From: Paracyclopina nana | Taxonomy: Eukaryota; Arthropoda; Copepoda; Cyclopoida; Cyclopettidae | Assembly: GCA_019096065.1 (NCBI GenBank) | Contig: JAGUCH010000005.1 | Coordinates: 5,332,001-5,396,000, forward strand | Length of the DNA stretch: 64,000 bases | Direction of reading: 5' to 3' | Part shown: piece after piece, positions 36,601-48,100 of the stretch | Layout: each line of letters begins with the position of its first letter | How positions within the stretch are numbered: position 1 is the first letter of the stretch | Made by a program: the position numbers and the translations under genes | The notes under the pieces: model-generated | Told to the model about the DNA's origin: nothing | Seen by the model: only the letters and a program-made list of their open reading frames with translations | Database searches by the model: none

Positions 36601-36991
36601 TATCGAGATTTGTGTTAAAGATTCTTTGCCAAGAATTCGAGTAATAATCATAAACGATTATTTCTTTGAGTCAAATTAACCGACTAATCGAGACAAAATC
36701 GTAGAACGATTCTTTACCGAATACCTACTTTGGAGGAATCGTGTAACATTCGTTCTCGAATCGGGAACCTAAGTTCTAGTGGGGGCAAGCCAAGGGAAAA
36801 ACTTATACGACTGTACAGCGCTGCAATTCCACTTATAGTATTATGCTAGCTACTTAACGAGCGGCCGTCATATTGATTTTTGTCGATAACATTGGCTGTA
36901 TATTTTCACAAGAGCCAAAAATAGATAGATAACAAAGTTACATATAAATTATGGGCATACAAAAGATCAACATACTTAAGCTATGTACTGC

Positions 36992-39142
36992 TTAGGTTCT
37001 CAAGAAGTTAAAGAGTCTCCCAAACACGGGAAAACGGGGACGAGATGGGCGAGAGGCTACTGGGCGACGAACAACAACCTTTTGAGGAGGGTGGGAATGC
37101 ACATGATGGTGCACAGGAGCTGGGGCATGATAGCTGGGCTCATGGGAGTGGTGGTGAGCAGCAGGAGCATGGTAAGAGGAAGTAGCGATTGGTTTGAAGC
37201 CATGCTCAATCACAGGAGGAGTGGGAGGTCCGTAATGGCTCTCAGGGGCCTTGTATGAAGGCTCATGGTAGGAAGGCTGGGGAGCATGGTACTCTGGCTC
37301 AGGAGCCTTATATGAGGGCTCATGGTAGGTAGGCTGAGGAGCATGATATTCAGGCTCTGGAGCCTTGTATGAGGGCTCATGGTAGGAAGGTTGAGGAGCA
37401 TGGTACTCTGGCTCAGGAGCCTTGTATGAGGGCTCATGGTAGGAAGGCTGAGGAGCAGCATATTCAGGTTCTGGAGCTTTGTATTCAGGCTCATGGTAGG
37501 CAGGTTGAGGAGCAGCATATTCAGGCTCAGGAGCTTTGTATTCAGGCTCATGGTAGGCAGGTTGAGGTGCAGCATATTCTGGTTCTTTGTATGCAGGCTG
37601 GGGGGCAGCATACGCTGGCTCAGGGTGTTTGTAGTTCTGGTTGAAAACACTGAATACTTGAGGATGGTGGTGAACAGGGGCAGCATAAGCAGGAGCACCA
37701 TAAGATGGCTCAGGAGCTTCATACTTGGGCTCTTCATATGCAGGTGCTGGTGCCTTGTACTCAGGCTCATTGTAGGCAGGTTGAGGGGCAGCATATTCAG
37801 GCTCAGGAGCTTTGTATTCAGGCTCATGGTAGGCAGGTTGAGGGGCAGCATACTCAGGCTCAGGTGCCTTGTATTCAGGCTCATGGTAGGCAGGCTCAGG
37901 GTGCTTGTAGTTTTGGTTGAAGACACTGAAAACTTGGGGCTTGTGGTAGGCTGGCTCAGGAGCATGATAGGCAGGAGCACCATAGGCTGGCTCAGGAGCA
38001 TGATAAGCAGGAGCGCCATAGGCTGGTTCTGGTGCCTTGTATTCAGGTTCATGGTAGGCTGGTTGAGGAGCAGCATATTCAGGCTCTGGTGCCTTGTATT
38101 CAGGCTCATGGTAGGCAGGTTGAGGGGCAGCATATTCAGGCTCTGGTGCCTTGTATTCAGGCTCATGGTAGGCTGGTTGAGGAGCACCATAGGCTGGCTC
38201 AGGTGCCTTGTACTCAGGCTCATGGTAGGCTGGTTGAGGGGCACCATAGGCTGGTTCAGGTGCCTTGTATTCAGGTTCATGGTAGGCTGGTTGAGGAGCA
38301 GCATATTCAGGCTCTGGTGCCTTGTACTCAGGCTCATGGTAGGCAGGTTGAGGAGCAGCATATTCAGGCTCAGGAGCTTTGTATTCAGGCTCATCATAAG
38401 CAGGTTGAGGAGCAGCATATTCTGGCTCGGGTTCTTTGTATGCAGGCTGGGGGGCAGCATATGCTGGCTCAGGGTGTTTGTAGTTCTGATTGAAAACACT
38501 GAATACTTGAGGACGATGGTAAGCAGGGGCAGGGGCAGCATAGGCAGGAGCAGCATAGGCTGGCTCGGGAGCTTCATACTTGGGTTCTTCATATGCAGGC
38601 TCTGGAGCCTTGTATTCTGGCTCGGCATAGGCTGGCTCGGGGGCTTGATATGCAGGCTCAGCATAAGCTGGCTCAGGGGCTACATATGCGGGCTCAGTGT
38701 AGGCTGGCTCAGCATAAGGGGCGTAAGGTTGAGCGGGTTGGTAGGGAGCTTGTTGATAAGGCAGGTTGTTGTAATAAATGGGGGTGCCATAGGGATCAGT
38801 TTGGACATGATGGGGAGCAGCACCAATGGGCTGGTGTCCTTCTTCAGGGAGGTAGAGATCAGGATCGGGGTGTCCTCTGAATGGGGCTGGGTGCACGTGC
38901 TCTTTGCTTACATCTCGCTTGAGATTCTCTTTGGTGTCAGCTTTTTCAGTTTTTTGAGATTCAAAGAATGACAAGGAGTAAGGAGCAAAGGCTTCTTGCT
39001 TTTCGGCCTTTTCAGCAAAAGCCAGCGCCGCTAAGGAAAGGAGAAGGAAGGCAGCCTGCAATACAATTATTTTCGGATGTCATTTTTCATTCAGGGTATG
39101 AAGGCCAAATCGACTCGAACTTTAAGTTGGACTTACCCTCAT
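36992..39142 (-). CDS. Secreted Pro-Glu-Tyr-Ala repeat protein (cuticle-like)
   Basis: Two exons: 39137-39142 encodes only Met-Arg, and 36992-39055 the rest, 689 residues. Signal peptide MRAAFLLLSLAALAFA. After a non-repetitive lead (to about residue 110) nearly the whole protein is tandem repeats of EPEYKAPEPEYAAPQPAYH and variants (AY/EY-containing units of 6-10 residues). Three copies of a spacer VFSVFNQNYKHPEPAY occur near residues 184, 375 and 465. The end is His/Pro-rich and then basic (RRPVASRPSRPRF). No Rebers-Riddiford consensus or Cys is visible. A tiny first exon splitting the signal peptide is typical of arthropod cuticle genes; Tyr-rich repeats suit oxidative cross-linking. A structural exoskeleton or adhesive protein is inferred. 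Long open frames on the opposite strand are by-products of the repeat. Confidence 0.88.
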
Positions 39143-39233
39143 TTTTTGGGACTCGGACACCACCAGAGAAAAAATCACTTTGAGCTACTAGGAGTAGCTG
39201 AATGAAACTGGGGCCGAAAATCCAGCACTGTAG

Positions 39234-39241
39234 CTTAAATA
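39234..39241 (-). promoter_or_regulatory. TATA-like box of the PAY-repeat gene
   Basis: TATTTAAG on the minus strand, about 92 nt before the ATG at 39142. Transcription would start near 39205, leaving a short 5' UTR. It fits a strongly, stage-specifically expressed structural gene. Confidence 0.5.
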
Positions 39242-40289
39242 GGTGGGGCAACAAGCCCCCCGAAGCTTTTCTACCCTATTTAGATGCGTCCGTCCGTGCG
39301 CGAGTTGCTCGTACGCAATACCGCGAGTCGCGACGCGCTGACGCACTGACGCACGCAACAAGGCTCGAAGAACGCAAAATAACGCAGCTATCAATGCATG
39401 CGTGCGTTGTTCTGTCGGGACCAACTTGCTGACTTCTTGGAAATATCTTATTTGGCAGGGCGGAACTTTCCTACCCCACACCCAAGGTCTTGTCTGGAAA
39501 AAAATGTACTTACCCTTTACAAAATTGATTATCCCGACTGACCTATCCATTTTTTGCTGTGCACATTTAAAAATATATCCCGAGTGGCAAAACATGGATG
39601 TGTCAGCAATTGTAAATTAATGACCATCTCTCATATGAAATTAAGACCCGAAGTGAATTTGTGCTGGTAAAAGAGGCGGGAAATGTCCGGTGTCGATCCC
39701 TGTGTACGCGCGTACGTTTAAGCTGGAAAATTGACGCCCTACGGCTGCTGAAATGGTTTTCATCTGGATTCTTGCCCGCGACCGCAGTTCGAGGTCATTT
39801 TTCTCTACATACTACAAATCTCGCTTACGAGATACGTGAATTTCATTGACACGAGCATAATAAGGAACATACTAGTTTTACAGCCCTACCATTCACTAAT
39901 TACACTGCATCGGCACGGCCGAAATTCGCAATTTATATGGCATTCTACAAATAAAAAAACTGAGAATGACATGACGTGGCCCTAATAATTATTACGGTAG
40001 CAATAATGCCAAATAATCCCGATTGTTTTGCGAATGTGAGAAAAGTCGTATCCTTATTACAAATTTGAGATGGATCCTATAGCGATTTTGGCTTCCTGCA
40101 AGAATTTATTCGCATTTTATGGTCCCATTTCCTTTCACACGATGGCAGCCAAGTCTACGTAATCGTTTTGACCATACTTTTTTATTCCTTTTGAGGAGCA
40201 ATTTAGGGGTTCCATTTGCGCGCCAGAAACAGTATACTTGCAGCACACTAAAATAATTGCGGTAGTGTTTACAGAACACAAATCGTTTA

Positions 40290-40346
40290 AAGAAGTTATT
40301 AGCTGAACTGTATTGCATTGCAATACAGTTCAGCTAATAACTTCTT
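40290..40346. repeat. Perfect 28-bp palindrome with one-base centre
   Basis: Left arm 40290-40317 and right arm 40319-40346 are exact reverse complements around a single T (centre TATTGCATTGCAATA). It could extrude a cruciform. No genes or repeats are recognisable around it. Confidence 0.9.
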
Positions 40347-43300
40347 GGTCAACAGCAGTGCTGAGAGCTTCCAAAAAACATTGTCTCCAAGGATACTCTT
40401 AATTCCTAATTAAAATTGCAGTTATAATTGCCTACACTGCAGAATTCTATTGCAAAAAATATGTAGCAACTCTACTGTCGTGCTGATTGAAAATCCAATA
40501 GATTTAGGTACAACTAAGCAAAAATGTTGGCATATTGATGATGCGTTGATTTTCAAGACCAACCGGTGCTTGATGACTTTTGTCATGTCAGTTTGAAATT
40601 AGTTGTCTCAAAAATGTTCACAAGAAATACACGCGTTATTATTTCCCGTCGGTGTAGGAATATCACGAGAATTACATATACACTAATAATTCTAATCACG
40701 ATCACTTTTATAATGCTTCAGGCATATTCGTTTTTCCTTGTAGGACTCTCAGCAAATCGGGCATCAACTGTGCAAAAAATGAGCTTTCTTAGCAATCCCA
40801 TCCATCATTTGTGCAAGTATGATGTCTATCCAAGGAAAAAGTGATTTGAACACGAGTCAAGGTACCGAGATGAGCTCATAACTTCAAAAACGCCTTTATG
40901 AGGTCTCTTCAGCTTCTTGCTCTTAATTGAGAAAAACGATGAAGTGGCCTTCAACTTTGAAAAAAGCGGAGGACTTAATGAAAAAATGGCACCTATATCC
41001 CTGCGAAAATTGATCGTGATGTGACCTCAGGGTGAAAAATGCCCAAAATCGGTTGCTAACTCGGGGAAACGTTGCAGTGGGTCTCTATAATTGCCCTGCA
41101 GGCTTTGCACACTGCTCAAATGTCGAAGTGAATCGGGTTTTGGTGTTGACCTCCTCTTTTACGCTCTCTCATTATCAGCATCAAGGTCACGTTCACAGTA
41201 CTAAGTGAGGTCAGCTGCAACAACTTTGGGATAAGAAGAGACCAGGGCTGCATTGTTATTCATGAGATTTTCTGGAATATGCTACAACAATATCCTTTGG
41301 CAGTAACAACCTACAGATTGAAAGAATTCATTGCTACGATGATGCCCGAGTTTTCAAGGAATTTGTAGCTTCTGTTTTTCAGGGCTCATGAGTCTGCAAT
41401 TTTTCAAGCAGTGTTTTTTGCTCATCAGCGTGAGTTGAGCCTCGTTGATGAGTCATTAATATTTTGGGGGTTGCCATTATATTAGCTACTGTCATATCCC
41501 TGCTGGGTTTGTCAGGCTGCATATAAACAATTAATTTTCAAGGGCTCCTTTATTCATTGTCCTACTGCATTACGTATAACATATAGTATACGTGCTAACA
41601 TCTATTAACGCTAGCTATAGGAATTGCCACAAGTAATTAAATGGAAAAGTATCGTTCCATCAATTGAAAATCACAGGAATATACTACATAAGTGGAAAAC
41701 GAGAGGAAATGGCCTGGAAATTGCATCTTTTTTCACTTGCGCCGGATTGCATTCAGCATTCCCCAATTCAAAATGGTGGCATTCTTTCAATATGCAGCGC
41801 TTTTATATGGAGCTCGAAATAAGGTGGACCAATTGTGATACAACTCCTTCATTATGCAATGGGAAGGTCACCTACATAGTATATAGTTCTTACAGAAATG
41901 TCAGAGCAATTTTATTCAAGCCGAGAAATTATGAAGCTATAAGACGTAAATCAGCAGCTGGAATTATTTGAATCAACCCTGGAAAAAAAGGGTTTGGGTA
42001 AAAATGCCACCTAGCCGCAATTTTGCAGGGGCGGAGCACTCGGTATTGGCATTTTAGCGCTGAAGGTCAAGATTTGTGTCTGACATAATGGGAAGACTGT
42101 TGTTGCCATGTTCACTACATAAAGAAGCTTGATTGGTGTGACTTTTCAATTAGCCACGCCTTTTACGCTGGATGTGTCATGCATTTTCACACATTTAATA
42201 GCATGATGAGAGGAATCGGTAGATAGGAGTTGGCTGGCATTTTGACCTGATAATTTGGCCGTAAAATTAGTCGAGCTTTTCACGAGCAGTTCGGTGAGAA
42301 AGAATTCAAGGTCTCGCGCAAAAGTGGCTGACCCCGTTTATTAAGATATACCCATGCCCCTGTGTAGCTGTCCTGAATTGGGCGTACAGCAAAATGTTGT
42401 CGACCTTGAGTTTCTACTGACCTCATTGACGACAAAGCTGGGAGCAACACATAACGAAACTGGTCCAAGCTTTGCTTTTACGTGATGGTAGCCTTGGTCC
42501 TATTTTCGGATGACCATGTTATGTAGCTTTGGGCCAAAATCATCGCGGAGTACACACATGGGTACGGACTTGGAAATTTCCTACTTGCTTTTTTGTTTCT
42601 GCTGAAAAAAGTCGTTTGGATTATGCCACATAGCCTGGGGGAACATTGAGATGTTCCTTTGGCCTTCCCCCAGGATCAATGTATTGACAAATGGTGGAGC
42701 GATCAAATATCATCAAAATCTACAGAAGCATCATTTTTTCATAGGCTTGCAGCTATTTCATGAAGGTCAAGCAGAATCTTCGATTTCCTAAATGGGAAGT
42801 GATGCCAATTAAATCAGTGGTGTTTCGAAAATAAATTGATTTTTAATGGGCAGCAATTTCAAACCTGTCCTAATTTTAGGCTTGGAAAATCTAATAATGC
42901 ATCACTTATCGTTGGGCAGCTGGAATCTCGATCATGGAGTGTATTCTAGTCGTGAGCTAATTTTTTGCCCATTGACATTTGAAAAAACCGGCTACTTTTA
43001 AGCTTCCGTCATGTCATGACTTTGAATGGGGTGGGTAGCATTAGTTTTTTGTGAAAAATTCTGCTTATTTCACTGTTTCAAGTCTCTTCCTCACTTTTTG
43101 TTGAGCTCCTGTTTTGTTTCTGTAATTTGGTTCTACATTTGCCTCGCAGGCTACAGCCAAAATTTAAGTTGGAAATCACGAGCTTGACCCAGGGGGCTCT
43201 TTATATTGCCCATTTCCGAATTTTGCCTAAGCAATTATTCTTCCGGGGAACAACGAGAGCTCCTTGAGCGATTTATGGCTGAACGAAATTGAGTGAGGGC

Positions 43301-43597
43301 AGCGAGCTAAATAATGTTCAATTGTATTTGCTCATCTGAAAGATGCATCGTTAGCGGTCGTCGCCGTTGATTTTCCTACGAGCCTAATCAGGAACCCAAG
43401 TAGCGTTGATAAAGGTCACGGTCAAGCTTTAATGGAAGTTGAAAATTCCCAACATAGTATTTATTATACCGATAAAAACCGGAATTTTGTAAAAATAGAA
43501 AATTAAGCATAGATGTAGCGGATATATTTTTATTTTTAGGTTATGATAATTATGGTATATCATACCATGTGAAATGCTACAATATTTTTAGAGGCTT

Positions 43598-46500
43598 TTA
43601 AAAGTTAGCTGAGTTTTGTTGTTGTTGTTGTTGTCCAGGATTGGAGGAAGAAGGCGTGGAAGATGAGTGCATTTCTGCGAAATGATGCCTAAAAGCCAGC
43701 TGCTGAGCTCTGTGGTCAATGCTGCCATAAAGGTGCTCGTGAATTAGATCGTGCTGTCCTTGGACAAGTTGCTGGTGCTGCTGCAGAAGTTGGGCTTGAT
43801 ACAGACTTTGCTGTCGCACTTCGTCCAAATGGTTTGGAGGCTGATAGCTATCATTGCTGCCCGAAGGACTTACTGCCGCAGTAGATGATATCATGTTTGC
43901 TCCTGAGGGTTCATTTTTCCCATTTTCACCCGAGGAATTTGCATTGCGAGACAAAAGGAGCTCTTTCAGCTTGTCTTCTGTGCTTGGCTTGTTGCTCCTC
44001 TTCTTGCATGGCCGATTGTCCCCTGGATTTTGCTCCTTTTTGCTAGCCAACTTCTTGGAAGTAGCATTTATTGGCTTGTCAATTTGAATATTGGTCGAGT
44101 CGACGATGCTGCAGTGATTTTCCGGCAAATTAGGCACATATTGCCTGGCCAGATTGCTCGGATAGGCCTTGCCTCCGTACTTTTTCAAGTGCTCCTTCAA
44201 CCTTTTCTCCGACTTGAAAAACTTCTTGCAATTATCGTGCTCTTTGCACTCGAACTTGAACTCATTGGGCTCGGTCATCCACTTGTTGATGAGTGAGTCC
44301 GGATTGTTGTGCCTTTTCAAGTGCTTGTCAAGGATGTTCTTGGTGGAGTAGCCTTTGCCACACACAGCACAGATGAACTCGAACGTTTTCGGAGCATGAT
44401 GCGTGGCCATGTGCAGCTTGAGGTTTTGGGCCACAGTCACTTTTCCGCAAAGGTCACAGACAAGGTTGGAATGGGCGTGCTTGATATGAGTGTCCACAGC
44501 TTGCTGAGAGGAGCCCACGTAATGGCAGTTTTCGTGGGGACATTTCACGCTATGCTCCTTGTGCGACCTCTCGTGGAATTTCCTCTGAGTTCCATTGGGG
44601 AAGTTTTCGCCGCAAATCTTGCAATTGTGATCGTGGAGCTGGACATGGCGGGCATAGGCACGTCGGGTTTGCAACGTGTACTTGGAAAACTGGAACACTT
44701 CACCACAGTGCTCGCAGATTTTCGTCTCCATAGGCTTCAATAACTCAGCATGACACTCCAGACGGACCTAAAAAATATTTTTTTTTTTTAAAGAAAAAAA
44801 GTATTTTTAAAATTTCAAGTGTCATGCTCATCACCTCATCAAAAAACGCTTCTTTTGCTGATATCATGCACGGAAGCAAGTGGAAGATTTGATTGAGGGC
44901 CACCTTGCCACCCACCCAGTTGACTAGCAGGGTGTAAAAATGCCTCATCCTCAACTTCCAATGGTCCATGGAGTTGATACTGAACAAGGGGTTGATCCTC
45001 ACTTGCTTGGGATCATCTGGCAATCTCCACTGGACTCCCACAGCTCCCAAATCACTGGCCAAGAGATCTTGATTGATGAGCAGCTGGTCATGTGGTATTT
45101 CTCTTGACATGGCTTCATCCAGGAAATCAGTCTCAGTCGAGGCAACTGGAGTGCAGATGGGAGCTGTGGCTTCCGGAAGGACATTATTGGCTGCCATGAG
45201 GTCACGAGTCAGCCTATCTTTGAGCAAATGCATGTGTCGGATTTCAAAGAGGTTCACAGGGCAAGTCCTTTCCTGGATGAAAGTCTTCATGTCGATGGAG
45301 AGGACACTGAGTATTCCATGGATGAGTTTCTGGATTGCTTCCAAAGTGATATTTTTCCGATGCAGAAGTTGGCACAGCTCGAGGCTCTCACCATCTTCTG
45401 AAAGCGTGAGGCCAACAAAGCTCTCAACGTTTTGCACGTAAGCATATTCGAAAGGCTTCGCTGACAACCTTGCACCTTCAGGCATTGTGAGCAGGTCATC
45501 AAGCTCGTTGTTATCACCCAAAGTGTTGAATTTTATTTTACTGGCACCAGGCTTGGCGGCTACACCGTAGCCAAAGCAATTATTCAAGGGTGATGTTGTG
45601 GAGGAAGCATTCTTTTCAGCCTCTTCAAAATCCGCTTCCTCGTCCTCGTCGAGGTCGTTTTTCACTCCTCGCTTCCTTTTCAATGCCTATCAAAGAAAAA
45701 CATGTTCAATTTGGTAATATTCATTTATATCCAGCTGAGGAACATAAAACCGGTCCGTTCAACAGCTGAGAAAATATTTTTATATGATGGAAAGTAATTT
45801 TCGCATGTATAATTCAGTTTGCCAATTCGTCTCAGTTCATATAACTACACATATATAAAGGCTCAGACGTTTTACTTTATCAAGTGACACACATTATAAA
45901 GTATTTTATAAGGTGTGTTGCTCCTCTGTTTGACCAGATATTGTCCAAGAAGTAAATCCCATTGCAGAAAAAAGGAGAAAATAGTATTTTACTTGCTGCT
46001 TTTTGGGACTGAGAAGGTAACGTAAAAATTGCCCTAGGTGAGTAAATGAAACCAAGCCGAATCTTGAACCGAGCGAAGCGAGGGGAATAGTGAGGCGAGG
46101 TTTTATTTTACTCACCGAGGGCATTATTTACGTTACCTTCGAAGTCCCGAGAAGCAGCAAGTCAAATTTTATTAACTGTGACCGATTTTCCGAGCGAAAT
46201 GAACTTGCCGAAATGCCATGTTGTGACGTCACGGGGTTTGCAAAAAGCTGACACGATCGGCAAAGTGAATTTACTCGCGAGTAAAACCGGTTACAGTTAG
46301 TAAAATGCCTTGCATGGGGATCGAACCCTGATCATCTAGATTAGGAGTCCGATGCTCTACTGACTGAGCTACCAATACAGATAGAAAAAATTGTTGTTAG
46401 AATTCCTTTTTATTCTTCTTCTAAGCTGAGCTAAGCTTAGCAGAGAAGTAGAGTCTCTGTCAGAGATACCAGACAAAACTTCATCTAACACATCTTTTAT

Positions 46501-48016
46501 CTTCAAAAAGTGCCAAATTCAAAACGCACACTTTTTAAGTGATTCATTAACACTTTCAGCAACTCTTGCATTACTGAGTGCCTCTCAACCCAAGCCCTCA
46601 AAGTAATGGATCAAATGCTAAGTCAAGATTGCCTGGTCTGGTAACTTCATTAACATTTGAAAATTACTTTCCATCATATAAAATCGTATATATATGTAAA
46701 CAAATTATAAAACAGGCTTACAAAATGTCTGAGCTCATTTTACAAAGTAAAAATGTCGTAGCATTAATTGGCTCTCGCAAGCTCGAGCCCGCAAAGTTGC
46801 CACTCGATTTTTAATTTACAAAATTTGTTCAGCTATTTTATTAGCTTGTTTTATAAATTGTTTACATATATAAATAGATATAAAATGGAAAAAACAGAGA
46901 GAAGCTTTACTAACCCAACCTTGCCAAAAGGGTAATTTTTCCTTAATTAATGTCCACCAAATAGTCCAGAAGATTCGGTGCATGAATAAACTGAGTCAGA
47001 TTGGCAAACTGAATTATGACACGAAGAAATCGGGCTATATAAAGCGAATTTCTTACTTTTATGGGCGGGAGCTGGGGTGGAATGTCAACTTTGACAACTC
47101 CATAAGGCTCAAATGGGTCTGGAATCTCTGCTAAATTCTTCGCTCCTGAGATCTTGGCAAACTCGTGACGGCCAACTTTCTTTAGCAGAGCCTCCTTTTT
47201 TGTATGGTAATAATTACGTCTCCTCTCCTTGATCACTTCCTTATTTTTCTCATAATACTCCTTATGTCTCTCCATGTAACAACCAGGTGCTCCTCCTTTT
47301 TGCAATCCAAAATCGAGGCCGCCTTCCTCGGTCAAAAATGAGGCCACGACACGAGTCTTGTAATGCTGAATTCGCTTTTCTTTGACTCGATCCGCATTTC
47401 GACGATAGTACTCTTTTTGCCTCTGGATCACACGTTCGCGATTGCGTTTGTAGTAGCTTTGTCTTGGCGTTAAACCATCCTCCTCCTTGAAGACATCATC
47501 ACCGTTGAGCTTGTCATAATATCGTTTGCATGGCTTGATTTTCGCAACATGTCTGTTCAATGAGCCCTCTGAAGCGAAGCCCTTTTTGCATTTTTGGCAC
47601 TCATATTCCAGCTCTGCGGAGGAAGCTTCCGTTTTCTTGGTGAAACAAGCGGGCAAGCTACCCGACTCCTCGTACACTTTTTTACAAGGCGCAAATTTGC
47701 CCAAATGCTTGTTCAAATTTGCCTGCGATCGAAAACCTTTCTGGCAACCATCACAAGTCACTTCTGAGTTGGAATCATCACGGGCTAGGTCATTTGAGCT
47801 AGATTTGAATTCAAAGTCACTGTTGTTATCACTGATGTCGAAATCACTGGAGTCGTCGAGGTCGTCCTCGTTGTAGGGCTCATCTTCCTCATCCTCGTCA
47901 AAGTCATCGATGAGACCATCAGCAGCCTCTTTTTTCACCACCAAAGCAGAACTGAGGATTTGATCTTCAAATATTTCCACTTTGACTTTTTGGACTGGAT
48001 CCTCCTCCTCCTCCAT
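43598..48016 (-). CDS. Zinc-finger protein, paralog of upstream neighbour
   Basis: Three exons: 47057-48016, 44835-45686 and 43598-44767, about 993 residues, in phase. Exon 1 has an acidic N-terminus and two unusual C2HC fingers (CDGCQKGFRSQANLNKHL..C and CQKCKKGFASEGSLNRHV..C), then a basic Tyr/Asn-rich helical segment repeating YY-K/R-x-N-R/K. Exon 2 is a 200-residue domain also found in the next gene upstream (LTLSEDGESLEL...NPLFSINSMDHWKLRMRHFY). Exon 3 has about six C2H2 fingers (CKICGENFPNGTQRKFHERSH, CAVCGKGYSTKNILDKHLKRH) and a Gln-rich end. Joining exon 1 to the rest rests on matching phase, good splice sites and the same domain order in the paralog. The 1370-nt first intron is full of fold-back repeats. 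It is the last gene of a four-gene cluster. Probably a nuclear DNA-binding protein. Confidence 0.8.
45987..46166. repeat. Long hairpin (fold-back element)
   Basis: Arms 45987-46045 and 46107-46166 pair over about 60 nt (TTACTTGCTGCTTTTTGGGA against its complement; GGTAACGTAAA and GGTGAGTAAA are shared). A 61-nt loop carries GAGCGAAGCGAGG. The arms differ at about ten positions, so the hairpin is not fresh. Confidence 0.75.
46306..46378 (-). repeat. Decayed tRNA-like sequence (Lys/Arg-type, CCT loop)
   Basis: On the minus strand A box TAGCTCAGTCAGTAGAGC and B box GGTTCGATCCC are intact and the anticodon loop reads CTCCTAA. The anticodon, T and acceptor stems each contain mismatches (acceptor about five of seven pairs including wobble). 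Either a SINE head or a tRNA pseudogene; an active tRNA is unlikely. Confidence 0.55.
46689..46872. repeat. Third fold-back repeat in the same intron
   Basis: Inverted arms 46689-46718 and 46843-46872 (TATATATGTAAACAAATTAT...) match at 28 of 30 positions around a 124-nt spacer. It adjoins the right end of the composite element. Confidence 0.65.
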
Positions 48017-48100
48017 GACTAGCCAAAGCTACCTGGAAAGGGACAAATAAATATTAAAGCATCCTCAAAAGCATATAGAGGTTTTTGCAATTTGTAGCAG
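48017..48100 (-). promoter_or_regulatory. Intercistronic region between the two zinc-finger genes
   Basis: 84 nt on the minus strand. It contains TTTGTCCCTTTCCAG (AG at 48034-48033), then 16 bases and the ATG of the downstream gene. The tract is pyrimidine-rich and the spacing resembles nematode-like operon spacers of about 100 nt. Confidence 0.6.

Larger units (their letters stand above)
35382..36991. other. Intergenic region with tRNA-like and degenerate repeats
   Basis: About 1.6 kb without a gene. It holds a tRNA-derived sequence (35945-36017) and a stretch of imperfect repeats built on GAATAGTTCTTGAA (36120-36600). Related sequences ACTTGTCTCGGTT near 35625 and AATCGAGACAA near 36690 lie in opposite orientation and may be the decayed ends of one mobile element. 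Confidence 0.5.
39143..43597. other. 4.45-kb region without recognisable genes
   Basis: Apart from the TATA-like box and 5' region of the PAY-repeat gene and a perfect palindrome at 40290-40346, I see nothing here that can be supported. Open frames of 60-115 codons occur but show no domain, signal peptide or bias that would set them apart from chance. The zinc-finger gene's 3' UTR enters from the right. Confidence 0.5.
45778..46683. repeat. Composite inverted-repeat element in zinc-finger intron
   Basis: A perfect 25-nt inverted repeat (TTTTATATGATGGAAAGTAA...) at 45778-45802 and 46659-46683 bounds about 900 bp. Nested inside are a 60-nt hairpin (45987-46166), another inverted pair (46173-46188 and 46284-46299, TTAACTGTGACCGATTTT type) and a tRNA-like sequence. 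No coding frame is evident. It looks like a nonautonomous DNA transposon with insertions. Confidence 0.6.

Noticed and set aside
37210-38971. Very long open frames (484 codons on the minus strand in another frame, 511 on the plus strand) over the PAY-repeat gene
   Set aside because: They are shadows of the short DNA repeat, low in complexity, with no signal or domain; the PAY frame has a signal peptide, splice site and TATA box.
39600-43500. Open frames of 60-115 codons (e.g. 41624-41971) as genes
   Set aside because: No recognisable domain, signal peptide, splice structure or codon bias distinguishes them from chance.
46306-46378. Functional tRNA-Arg/Lys gene
   Set aside because: Acceptor, anticodon and T stems all contain mismatches despite good Pol III boxes.
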